Source: CAYZBF01 sp964476585
Lineage (GTDB): Bacteria > Hydrothermota > UBA3072
DNA: 64,000 nucleotides
Assembly (NCBI GenBank): GCA_964476585.1
Contig: CAYZBF010000003.1
Coordinates: forward strand, 43,287 to 107,286
Direction: 5' to 3'
Part shown: piece by piece, positions 1 through 7,200 of the stretch
Numbering within the stretch: position 1 is the first letter of the stretch
Layout: each line of letters begins with the position of its first letter
Program-made: the position numbers and the translations under genes
The notes under the pieces: model-generated
Databases searched by the model: none
What the model saw: only the letters and a program-made list of their open reading frames with translations
What the model was told of the DNA's origin: nothing

Positions 1-115
1 AATTTGTCTTTCCTACTCCATTATCACCAAGAATCAAATTCTTTCCTGACAGAAGGTCTAGTTCTATAGATCTAAAATTTCGAAAATTCTTGCCATATAA
101 GCTTTTTAGATACAT
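1..115 (-). CDS. recF: RecF, N-terminal part (runs off the window edge)
   Basis: The minus strand read from 115 gives 38 codons that continue past base 1. The peptide begins MYLKSLYGKNFRNFRSIELD and continues to a Walker A motif, GDNGVGKTN. This is the layout of the RecF N-terminus: a beta strand, then the FRNF segment, then the P loop about 30 residues in. RecF is an SMC-like ATPase that loads RecA at gapped DNA and usually lies near dnaA/dnaN, which fits the parS sites at 22.7-23.2 kb. An upstream in-frame ATG at 148 is possible, but it would lie inside the promoter at 128-156, so 115 is preferred. Confidence 0.8.
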   Translation of the reverse strand, partial: MYLKSLYGKNFRNFRSIELDLLSGKNLILGDNGVGKTN

Positions 116-127
116 TCTATTAATATA

Positions 128-156
128 AATATACATCAAAGCACTCATTTCGTCAA
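128..156 (-). promoter_or_regulatory. Sigma-70-type promoter for recF
   Basis: On the minus strand TTGACG (156-151) is followed by a 17-nt spacer and TATATT (133-128). The recF ATG at 115 is only 12 nt beyond the -10 box, so the 5' leader would be about 5 nt. No Shine-Dalgarno sequence is visible. Confidence 0.6.
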
Positions 157-170
157 GGGATAATTTCTTA

Positions 171-199
171 TTGACATTTCTATTAATAGGAGGTATATT
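171..199 (+). promoter_or_regulatory. Sigma-70-type promoter, divergent from recF
   Basis: TTGACA (171-176), a 17-nt spacer and TATATT (194-199). It lies back to back with the recF promoter; the two -35 boxes are 14 bp apart. It would drive the 30-residue lipoprotein ORF at 222 and possibly the operon beyond. Confidence 0.65.
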
Positions 200-221
200 T
201 AAATAATATAAGGTGATTATT

Positions 222-314
222 ATGCGGATTGTTACCGGTATCTTGATTTTTCTTTTACTCTCAGGTTGCGCAGGTGGGACATCGCTTATAGGGGTTGGAA
301 TCGTTTTCAGGTAA
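222..314 (+). CDS. 30-residue predicted lipoprotein
   Basis: This ORF starts with ATG, 8 nt after AAGGTG, which can serve as a ribosome binding site, and sits just downstream of a good promoter. The peptide has a charged start (MR), a hydrophobic stretch (ILIFLLL) and the lipobox LSGC at residues 13-16. The mature part would be only about 15 residues, glycine rich and ending in VFR. These features predict export, lipidation at Cys16 and membrane anchoring. I recognise no family. Entericidin-type microproteins are comparable in size, but I see no specific similarity. Function unknown. Confidence 0.5.
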   Translation: MRIVTGILIFLLLSGCAGGTSLIGVGIVFR

Positions 315-344
315 TCCACGTTCCGCATTGTTAAACAGTGGAAC

Positions 345-372
345 TTGACAAACAAACCTTTTACCTTATTAT
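345..372 (+). promoter_or_regulatory. Promoter for a leaderless yceD-fab operon transcript
   Basis: TTGACA (345-350), a 16-nt spacer and TATTAT (367-372). The ATG at 380 lies 7 nt after the -10 box, where transcription would be expected to start, and no Shine-Dalgarno sequence precedes it. Confidence 0.55.
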
Positions 373-379
373 TGTCTTG

Positions 380-880
380 ATGAAATTACAATTTAACATT
401 GAGAAACTCCCTCCCGAAGGAGGGAAGTTTAATATAATTTTTAATAAGGATGACATAGGGGTGACTGATGTTAGAGACAACATCGAAGCAGAGATAAGTA
501 TAGAGAGGAGTGGGAATGTATTCAAAAGCAAAGGGCATCTGGAGTATGATTTGAACCTTGAATGTTCCCGTTGCCTCACCAACTTCACCCTACATCACAA
601 GGGTGAATTTGAATATGAGTTCAAAAGGGCAAGCGTTTATGGAAGGCCTCCGATAGAAATAGATGCGAGAGATAGAGATTATCTCATTGTAAATAACATC
701 ATTGATTTCAAGCCGCATTTCTATGACCTTGTAATCCTTTCAATTCCTATGAAACCGCTCTGCAGGGAAGATTGTAAGGGACTCTGCCCAATTTGTGGAA
801 TAAACCTGAATATAAAGAACTGCGAACATGTTAAGAAATCCAAGAAAAAAGATATAACGGTAGAATATCAGAAAACTTAA
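380..880 (+). CDS. yceD: YceD/DUF177 family protein (rRNA accumulation)
   Basis: This 166-residue protein belongs to the YceD (DUF177) family, which is linked to 23S rRNA/50S accumulation and is typically encoded just before rpmF, as here (18 bp upstream). Visible marks are the central CSRCL segment and the C-terminal cysteine cluster CREDCKGLCPICG, typical of the family. I choose the ATG at 380 over the upstream in-frame ATG at 338 because family members start near MKLQFNI and because the upstream ATG lies before the promoter at 345-372. That makes the message effectively leaderless. It is the first gene of the yceD-rpmF-plsX-fab-etf-gyrA run. Confidence 0.8.
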   Translation: MKLQFNIEKLPPEGGKFNIIFNKDDIGVTDVRDNIEAEISIERSGNVFKSKGHLEYDLNLECSRCLTNFTLHHKGEFEYEFKRASVYGRPPIEIDARDRDYLIVNNIIDFKPHFYDLVILSIPMKPLCREDCKGLCPICGINLNIKNCEHVKKSKKKDITVEYQKT

Positions 881-898
881 TGGACCTGGAGGAATCAT

Positions 899-1084
899 AT
901 GCCAGTACCTAAGAAAAGATCATCAAAAACTCGCGGGAGAAAAAGAAGAACCCACTGGAAAATAGATAGCAAAACCCTTATTGAATGTCCACATTGCCAT
1001 AGCCTTATGCGCCCTCATCGTGTTTGCCCTTCCTGCGGTTACTATAAAGGCCGGCTCGTTCTAAAGGGAATAGAAGAAGGCTGA
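899..1084 (+). CDS. rpmF: 50S ribosomal protein L32
   Basis: A 61-residue basic protein starting MPVPKKRSSKTRGRKRRTHW, the standard L32 N-terminus. It keeps the four-cysteine zinc ribbon (CPHC and CPSC at about residues 30-46). A good ribosome binding site, GGAGG, lies just upstream. The stop overlaps the plsX start by one base, the common yceD-rpmF-plsX coupling that ties ribosome assembly to lipid synthesis. Confidence 0.95.
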   Translation: MPVPKKRSSKTRGRKRRTHWKIDSKTLIECPHCHSLMRPHRVCPSCGYYKGRLVLKGIEEG

Positions 1085-2061
1085 TGAAATTAGCTATTGA
1101 TCTAATGGGGGGAGATCTTGCCCCTCGTGTTCCCATTGAAGGAGCAAAGCGTGCTTACGAAGAATTAGGTGAACTATTAGAAGTTTATTTAGTGGGTAAC
1201 GAGAATGTTATTAAAAAATTCTCTATACCCGATGTGTTTAAAATTGTGGATGCTCGTCAGGTTGTAGAATCAGATGAGCCTCCGATGGAAGCATTTAGAA
1301 AGAAAAAAGACTCTTCCATTGCAATATCCATTGAAATGCAAAAGGAAGGAGAAATTGATGCCAGTCTCAGTGCCGGCAACACCGGGGCAGTAGTGGCGTT
1401 CTCTATCCTATCACTTGGAAGATTAGCTGGTGTAGACCGACCTGCCCTGACTACTTTCTTTCCCACAAAGAGGGGCCATTCGCTGGTGCTGGATGTTGGC
1501 GCCAATACTAATTGCAAGCCTTCAAGTCTAAGAGACTTTGGTGTAATGGGTTCTTTATATTTAGAGAAGGTCTTTAAGATCAAAAATCCCTCTGTCGGTT
1601 TACTATCTATGGGTGAAGAAGAGACAAAAGGAGGGCAGGTAGTTTCAGAAGCACATAATCTACTTTCTAACTCTGGTATAAACTTTGCTGGAAATATTGA
1701 AGGACACGATATCCTAGAAGGTAAAACAGACGTGGTAGTCTGCAGTGGATTTACTGGGAATGCCGTACTAAAATTCGGAGAGTCTCTTGTGGATTTTATA
1801 ATTTCTCACATCAAAGAAAGTACAAGGTCTTCTCTTCGAGCATCATTTGGAGGACTTCTTATGAAGCCTGTTTTTACTTCCCTTCTGGAAAAAGTGAATT
1901 ATGAAGAATATGGGGGAGCAATCCTATTAGGGGTTAACGGTATTTCTGTAGTCTGTCACGGGAAATCAGAGGCAAAAGCTATCAGGAATGCTATTCTTAC
2001 CGCATACAAATTCTATGATTTAAATGTGAATGCACTTATTAGTGAAAGTTTAGGGAAATGA
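1084..2061 (+). CDS. plsX: Phosphate acyltransferase PlsX
   Basis: A 325-residue PlsX. The family converts acyl-ACP and phosphate to acyl-phosphate, the donor for PlsY in phospholipid synthesis, at the inner face of the membrane. Visible marks are the N-terminal IDLMGGDLAP, SAGNTGAVVAFS near residue 95, LLSMGEEETKGG in the middle, and CSGFTGNAVLKFGE near residue 220. The length is normal. It overlaps rpmF by 1 base and fabD by 4. fabH, which often sits between plsX and fabD, is absent here. Confidence 0.95.
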   Translation: MKLAIDLMGGDLAPRVPIEGAKRAYEELGELLEVYLVGNENVIKKFSIPDVFKIVDARQVVESDEPPMEAFRKKKDSSIAISIEMQKEGEIDASLSAGNTGAVVAFSILSLGRLAGVDRPALTTFFPTKRGHSLVLDVGANTNCKPSSLRDFGVMGSLYLEKVFKIKNPSVGLLSMGEEETKGGQVVSEAHNLLSNSGINFAGNIEGHDILEGKTDVVVCSGFTGNAVLKFGESLVDFIISHIKESTRSSLRASFGGLLMKPVFTSLLEKVNYEEYGGAILLGVNGISVVCHGKSEAKAIRNAILTAYKFYDLNVNALISESLGK

Positions 2062-2963
2062 AAACCGCATTACTTTTTCCGGGACAGGGAGTCCAGAGGG
2101 TGGGAATGGGAAAAGACCTATGCGAAGAGTTCCCCATCGCAAGGGAGCTATATGACAAAGCAGATAATTTACTCGGGTTTAGCCTTAAAGACCTCTGCTT
2201 TAATGGACCACAGAATGAGCTCACCGAATCAAAGAATGCACAACCTGCAATCCTCCTGCACTCATATATAATTTTTAAGAAATTACAGGATAACCTGGGA
2301 TTTTCTGCAGTAGCAGGACACAGTCTTGGAGAATATACCGCGCATCTCGCTGCCGAAACATTTGATTTTGATGATGCATTACATCTAGTCCGTTTTAGAG
2401 GAGAACTTATGAGTGCAACAAAGAATGGCGCAATGAGTGCAATAATCGGTATTCCTCCCCTGGAGATACAGACGGTTGTTAATAATACTTCCGGGACAGT
2501 TGTTGTTGCGAACTTCAACTCTCCAGCTCAGACCGTAATATCCGGTGAAGTTGATGCGGTAGAAAAAGCAGGGAATGAACTTGAAGAAATGGGTGCCAGG
2601 GTAATCCCTCTGTCCGTAAGTGGAGCATTCCATTCGCCACTTATGAAAGAAGTCTTTGATCCTTTTAGAAAGGTGCTACTTAAAACTAAACTCAAAAATC
2701 CATTTGTTTCAGTCTATTCTAACGTAACATCAGAAAAAGTAACATCTCCAGACGAGATAAGAAGAACCCTTGGAGAACAGATACTAAAACCTGTTCGTTG
2801 GGTTGACATCTTAAAAAATATGAAAAATGAAGGGGTAAACCGTTTCATCGAGATCGGATATGGTGAGGTACTCACAAAATTAGTAAAAAACACCCTTGAC
2901 AATGTTGAAACTATTAATATTTCTAATCCAAATCAGATAAGGGGATTCCTTGGAAGATACTAA
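2058..2963 (+). CDS. fabD: Malonyl-CoA:ACP transacylase
   Basis: A 301-residue FabD, which moves malonyl groups from CoA to ACP to supply chain extension. Motifs seen are FPGQGVQ at the N-terminus, the nucleophile elbow GHSLGEY with the catalytic Ser near residue 90, and SGAFHSPLM carrying the partner His near 200. It overlaps plsX by 4 bases and fabG by 14, so the set is probably translationally coupled. Confidence 0.95.
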   Translation: MKTALLFPGQGVQRVGMGKDLCEEFPIARELYDKADNLLGFSLKDLCFNGPQNELTESKNAQPAILLHSYIIFKKLQDNLGFSAVAGHSLGEYTAHLAAETFDFDDALHLVRFRGELMSATKNGAMSAIIGIPPLEIQTVVNNTSGTVVVANFNSPAQTVISGEVDAVEKAGNELEEMGARVIPLSVSGAFHSPLMKEVFDPFRKVLLKTKLKNPFVSVYSNVTSEKVTSPDEIRRTLGEQILKPVRWVDILKNMKNEGVNRFIEIGYGEVLTKLVKNTLDNVETINISNPNQIRGFLGRY

Positions 2964-3681
2964 GGTCGCTTTGATTACAGGTGGGGCTGCAGGAATCGGA
3001 AAAGGAATAGCATTAGCATTAGCAAAACGGGGCATTGATTGCATAATATTCGATATCAAGCATGGAGAAGCAGTGGTAAAAGAAATTGAGAAGTGCGGAC
3101 GAAAAGGAGTATTCAAAGAAATCAATGTTGCCGACTCCAAGGCTGTAAATTCCGCTATAAAAGAGATCCAAGTTGAGATTGGTAATATTAATATCCTTGT
3201 AAATAATGCTGGTATTACCAGTGACAACCTCCTTATCAGAATGGATGAGGAAGACTGGGATAGGGTAATTGAAGTGAACTTAAAGGGAACATTTAATTGC
3301 TCAAAAGCAGTTCTTCGCAGTATGATGAAGACTCACTGGGGAAGGATAATATCGATCTCTTCAATAATCGGTATAATGGGAAACGCAGGGCAATCAAATT
3401 ACGCAGCTTCAAAAGCTGGTATCATTGGATTCACAAAATCTTTAGCCAAGGAGGTAGCCTCTCGAAATATAACAGTGAATGCCATTGCCCCGGGTTTTAT
3501 AAAAACAGAAATGACCGAATTACTCTCAAGTAAAGTTAAAGAAGAATACCTTTCCAATATTCCAACTGGCCGATTGGGAGAAGTGAATGATGTAGCCAAC
3601 CTGGTTGCTTTCCTTATATCAGAAGAAGCCTCTTATATCACAGGACAAGTAATTCAGGTGGATGGTGGACTATTAACTTAA
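2950..3681 (+). CDS. fabG: 3-oxoacyl-ACP reductase FabG
   Basis: A 243-residue classical short-chain dehydrogenase that reduces 3-oxoacyl-ACP with NADPH. It has the TGGAAGIGKGIA cofactor motif at the N-terminus, LVNNAG, the catalytic Ser in ISISS and YAASK as the Tyr-Lys pair. The start is TTG at 2950, inside the end of fabD and preceded by AAGGGG; no ATG lies near the family N-terminus. Confidence 0.94.
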   Translation: MEDTKVALITGGAAGIGKGIALALAKRGIDCIIFDIKHGEAVVKEIEKCGRKGVFKEINVADSKAVNSAIKEIQVEIGNINILVNNAGITSDNLLIRMDEEDWDRVIEVNLKGTFNCSKAVLRSMMKTHWGRIISISSIIGIMGNAGQSNYAASKAGIIGFTKSLAKEVASRNITVNAIAPGFIKTEMTELLSSKVKEEYLSNIPTGRLGEVNDVANLVAFLISEEASYITGQVIQVDGGLLT

Positions 3682-3696
3682 AAAGGAGGAATTGCA

Positions 3697-3933
3697 ATGG
3701 AGTTAGTGGATCAAGTTAAAAAAATAATAGCAGAACAGTTAGGAGCTGATGAAGCCCAAATCACTCCGGAAGCCCATTTTATAGATGATCTTGGAGCTGA
3801 TTCTCTTGATACAGTTGAATTAATACTTTCTTTTGAGGAAACCTTTGACATCAGTATACCTGACGAAGACGCAGAGAAGTTAGAAACTGTAGGTAAAGCA
3901 CTGGAGTATCTTGGAAAGAAATTAGAGAAGTAA
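3697..3933 (+). CDS. acpP: Acyl carrier protein
   Basis: A 78-residue acidic helical protein. It carries the phosphopantetheine site GADSLD with Ser36 as the attachment residue. The operon context (fabG before, fabF overlapping by one base after) fits the main fatty-acid ACP. A strong ribosome binding site, AAGGAGG, precedes the ATG, consistent with the high expression this protein needs. Confidence 0.97.
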   Translation: MELVDQVKKIIAEQLGADEAQITPEAHFIDDLGADSLDTVELILSFEETFDISIPDEDAEKLETVGKALEYLGKKLEK

Positions 3934-5174
3934 TGCTACGTGTAGCAGTCACAGGTCTGGGAATCGTCTCACCAGTTGGAATAGGGCTTCCGGCTTTCTG
4001 GAATTCCCTTAAAAACGGAAAAAGTGGAGTCTGCCGGATTACAAAGTTCGATCCTTCTCCCTTTACAAGTCAAATAGCAGGTGAACTTTCTGATTTTGAT
4101 CCTACAACGAGACTCTCGAGTAAAGAAATCCACAGGTTGGATAGGTTCTGTCAGTATGCCTTATTCGCAACCTATGAAGCAGTAGAGGACAGCAAACTTG
4201 ATTTCGAAAAACTGGATAGAGATAGAATCGGGGTTATCTATGCTTCAGGAGTAGGAGGGATAATAACCTGGACAAGGGAAAATAAAAAATTTCTGGAAGG
4301 TGGTCCAAAAAGGGTGAGTCCCTTCTTCATTCCGAGTTTAATAATCAATACAGCAGCAGGCACAATAGCGATAAAGTTAGGCGTCAGAGGTCCAAATTTT
4401 GGAGTTGTCTCAGCCTGTGCCTCCTCAGGTCATGCCATTGGAGAATCATTCAGAAAGATCCGCTCAGGGGAAACGGATATAATGATTTCAGGTGGATCTG
4501 AAGCTCCTATTGACCCCCTTGCACTAGCAGGTTTCTGCGCAATGAGGGCCCTTTCCACCCGAAACGATGAGCCTGAAAAAGCCTCACGCCCTTTTGATAA
4601 GGATAGGGATGGTTTCATTATGGCAGAAGGCGCAGCAACACTCATATTAGAAAGAATGGATTATGCAGAAAAGAGAGGTGCACATATTTATGGCGAAATC
4701 ATTGGCTATGGAACATCTGATGATGCATATCATATTACAGCTCCTGATGAAACAGGTGATGCCCAAGCACTCGGTATTAAAATGGCACTGAAGGATGCAA
4801 ATATAAAAGAGGATGATATCGGGTACATCAATGCGCATGGAACTTCAACAATACTCAATGACAAAGTCGAAACCCAAGTGGTAAAAAAGGTCTTTGGTGA
4901 AAGGGTCTACGATATCAATATATCATCAACGAAATCAATGACTGGCCATCTTCTGGGTGCAACTTCTGCTATCGAGGCTGCTACGACGCTCATGACACTT
5001 AAGGAAGGCATAATAACGCCGACAATCAACTATGAAACCCCGGATCCTGATTGTGATCTAAATTATACCCCGAATAAGTCTGTAAAGAAGGATATAGAAT
5101 ACGCCATATCCAATTCCTTTGGATTCGGCGGCCATAATGTAACACTGGCAATCAAAAAATATAGGACTCCTTAA
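3933..5174 (+). CDS. fabF: 3-oxoacyl-ACP synthase II
   Basis: A 413-residue KAS II, which condenses malonyl-ACP with growing acyl-ACP. The catalytic Cys lies in SACASSGH (about residue 160), the first His in NAHGTST (about 300) and the second in MTGHLLGATSA (about 340), with GFGGHN near the C-terminus. The start codon overlaps the acpP stop. With no fabH in the run, chain initiation must be encoded elsewhere or handled differently. Confidence 0.95.
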   Translation: MLRVAVTGLGIVSPVGIGLPAFWNSLKNGKSGVCRITKFDPSPFTSQIAGELSDFDPTTRLSSKEIHRLDRFCQYALFATYEAVEDSKLDFEKLDRDRIGVIYASGVGGIITWTRENKKFLEGGPKRVSPFFIPSLIINTAAGTIAIKLGVRGPNFGVVSACASSGHAIGESFRKIRSGETDIMISGGSEAPIDPLALAGFCAMRALSTRNDEPEKASRPFDKDRDGFIMAEGAATLILERMDYAEKRGAHIYGEIIGYGTSDDAYHITAPDETGDAQALGIKMALKDANIKEDDIGYINAHGTSTILNDKVETQVVKKVFGERVYDINISSTKSMTGHLLGATSAIEAATTLMTLKEGIITPTINYETPDPDCDLNYTPNKSVKKDIEYAISNSFGFGGHNVTLAIKKYRTP

Positions 5175-5965
5175 TGAGAATAATCGTGTGCGTGAAACAG
5201 GTCCCGGATCCTGAGTATGCTTCTATGGATAAAGAGACAGGAACGGTTGTGCGAGAAGGTGTGGAACTTATGGTGAATCCTTTTGATCTCTACGCAGTGG
5301 AAGAGGCCTTAAAGATCAAAGAAGAATTGGGTGGTGATGTAATTGCTATCTCTATGGGACCTACCCAAGCTGAAGAGGCATTAAAGGAGGTAGTTGCCAT
5401 GGGAGCAGATGAAGGGATTCTCCTGACATCATTAGATTTTGCAGGAGCTGATACGTGGGCTACTTCATATACCCTTGCCACAGCATGCAAGAAGATAGGG
5501 AACTTTGATCTTATTCTGTGTGGAAAGCAGGCAATAGATGGAGATACAGCCCAGGTAGGTCCTGGTATTGCAGCTCAACTCGGTATCCCTCAGATTACTT
5601 TCGTGAGGAAGATAGAAGAAATCAAGGATACTAAAATAAGGGCAGAGAGATTGGTTGAGGGTGGGTATGAATTAATATCCTCTCCATTACCTCTTGTAAT
5701 GACCGTAGTAAAAGAAATCAACGAACCTCGTCTTCCAACACTCAAAGGGAAACTACGCGCAAAGAAAGTTGAGATACAAAAATGGGGGCCAGAAGATATA
5801 AACGCTGATACAGAAAGGATTGGTCTGGCCGGTTCTCCAACGAGAGTAGATGAAATCTTCACCCCTAAATTAACAAAAGAATGTAAAATATTTGGAGCTT
5901 CCGAGATAGAAGAAGCTGTGTTAGAAATAATTAAGAAACAAGAAGAAATGGATTTAACTATCTGA
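5174..5965 (+). CDS. etfB: Electron transfer flavoprotein beta subunit
   Basis: A 263-residue EtfB/FixA. It begins IVCVKQVPDPE, keeps GKQAIDGDTAQVGPG near residues 115-130 and has the family TLKGKLRAKK segment. It pairs with EtfA to pass electrons between dehydrogenases and a quinone or ferredoxin acceptor. The start overlaps the fabF stop and the end overlaps etfA by one base. The position inside a fatty-acid operon suggests work with an acyl-CoA or enoyl reductase, but none is encoded nearby, so the partner is unknown. Confidence 0.93.
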   Translation: MRIIVCVKQVPDPEYASMDKETGTVVREGVELMVNPFDLYAVEEALKIKEELGGDVIAISMGPTQAEEALKEVVAMGADEGILLTSLDFAGADTWATSYTLATACKKIGNFDLILCGKQAIDGDTAQVGPGIAAQLGIPQITFVRKIEEIKDTKIRAERLVEGGYELISSPLPLVMTVVKEINEPRLPTLKGKLRAKKVEIQKWGPEDINADTERIGLAGSPTRVDEIFTPKLTKECKIFGASEIEEAVLEIIKKQEEMDLTI

Positions 5966-7200
5966 TGGGCATAAAAGTCATTAGAGAGAGATGTATTGGA
6001 TGCGGTATATGCATTAATGCCTGTCCTTATGGGGCAATATCTTTAATAGATGAACCACACAAGTTAAAAGTAGAGAAAAGGGAGGAGGCTCCTAAACTTG
6101 CACTGATTGAAGAAGTTAAATGTACCCTATGTGGAGAGTGTATAGAACCCTGCCCTACCGATGCCATTCTAATAGAAGAGGAAACACTAAAGTACAAAGG
6201 GAGGGAAGAATACAAAGATGTTATGGTTTTCGCAGAACAGAGGAGAGGCAAATTAGAAGAAGCAGCATTCGAACTACTTGCGAAAGGAAGGGAACTAACA
6301 GATTCTTTGGGAGTCGAACTATATGCCCTACTCATATGTAAAGATGTAGAAGATAAACCAGAACAGCTTATTGCCAGCGGAGCTGATAAGGTTATCGTTG
6401 TGCGCGATGATTTCCTTTTTAATTTCTTACCAGAACCCTACACTAATATCCTGATTGATGTTATTAATAAATACATGCCATCCATATTCCTTGCACCCTC
6501 TACAACGCAAGGGAGAGCCTTACTCTCACGAACTGCGGCCTCCATCTACACAGGTCTTACTGCTGATTGTACTGGCCTTTCTGTTGATAAAGAAGGTAAT
6601 CTTCTTCAGACAAGACCTGCCTTTGGAGGCTCTGTAATGGCACGAATAATAACTCCAAATACAAGACCTCAAATGGCAACAGTAAGACCAAAAGTCTTTT
6701 CCCCTCTTCCCAAAGATCCAGAGAAGTCAGGCGAGATTATTGAAGAAGTTATTCCTAAAGAAAGACTAAAGAGCACCTCCAGATTCGAGTCCTGGATCGC
6801 TGATGAGACCTCTCTGGTCTCCATCGAAGATGCAGACATAATAGTAGCCGGCGGAAGAGGCTTAGGAAAGGCTCTGAATTTCAAACTCCTTTTTGAACTT
6901 GCGGAGCTTTTGGGAGGAGCAGTCGGAGCTTCAAGAGCAGTAATAGATGAAGGCTGGATCCCTTATTCACATCAGGTAGGTCAAACCGGGAAAACTGTAG
7001 CGCCATCCATTTATATGGCTTTTGGAATCAGCGGGGCTATCCAGCACTTAGAGGGTATGCGAAGTTCTGACTTCATTATCGCAGTTAACAAGGATTCCGA
7101 AGCTCCTATATTCAAGGTTGCAGATATTGGGATAGTTGCTGATTTATTTGATGTAGTTCCTGTATTAAAAGAAGGATTACTAAAGAAGAGAAATGGCTGA
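5965..7200 (+). CDS. etfA: ETF alpha subunit with N-terminal 2x[4Fe-4S] ferredoxin domain
   Basis: A 411-residue fusion. Residues 1-65 are a ferredoxin with two clusters (CIGCGICINACP and CTLCGECIEPCP). The remainder is EtfA with an FAD-binding C-terminus (VAGGRGLG, GASRAVIDEGW, HQVGQTGK, GISGAIQHL). Such ferredoxin-EtfA fusions are known in anaerobes, and ETFs with extra cofactors are candidates for flavin-based bifurcation; that role is inference here. It overlaps etfB by one base and gyrA by eight. Confidence 0.92.
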   Translation: MGIKVIRERCIGCGICINACPYGAISLIDEPHKLKVEKREEAPKLALIEEVKCTLCGECIEPCPTDAILIEEETLKYKGREEYKDVMVFAEQRRGKLEEAAFELLAKGRELTDSLGVELYALLICKDVEDKPEQLIASGADKVIVVRDDFLFNFLPEPYTNILIDVINKYMPSIFLAPSTTQGRALLSRTAASIYTGLTADCTGLSVDKEGNLLQTRPAFGGSVMARIITPNTRPQMATVRPKVFSPLPKDPEKSGEIIEEVIPKERLKSTSRFESWIADETSLVSIEDADIIVAGGRGLGKALNFKLLFELAELLGGAVGASRAVIDEGWIPYSHQVGQTGKTVAPSIYMAFGISGAIQHLEGMRSSDFIIAVNKDSEAPIFKVADIGIVADLFDVVPVLKEGLLKKRNG

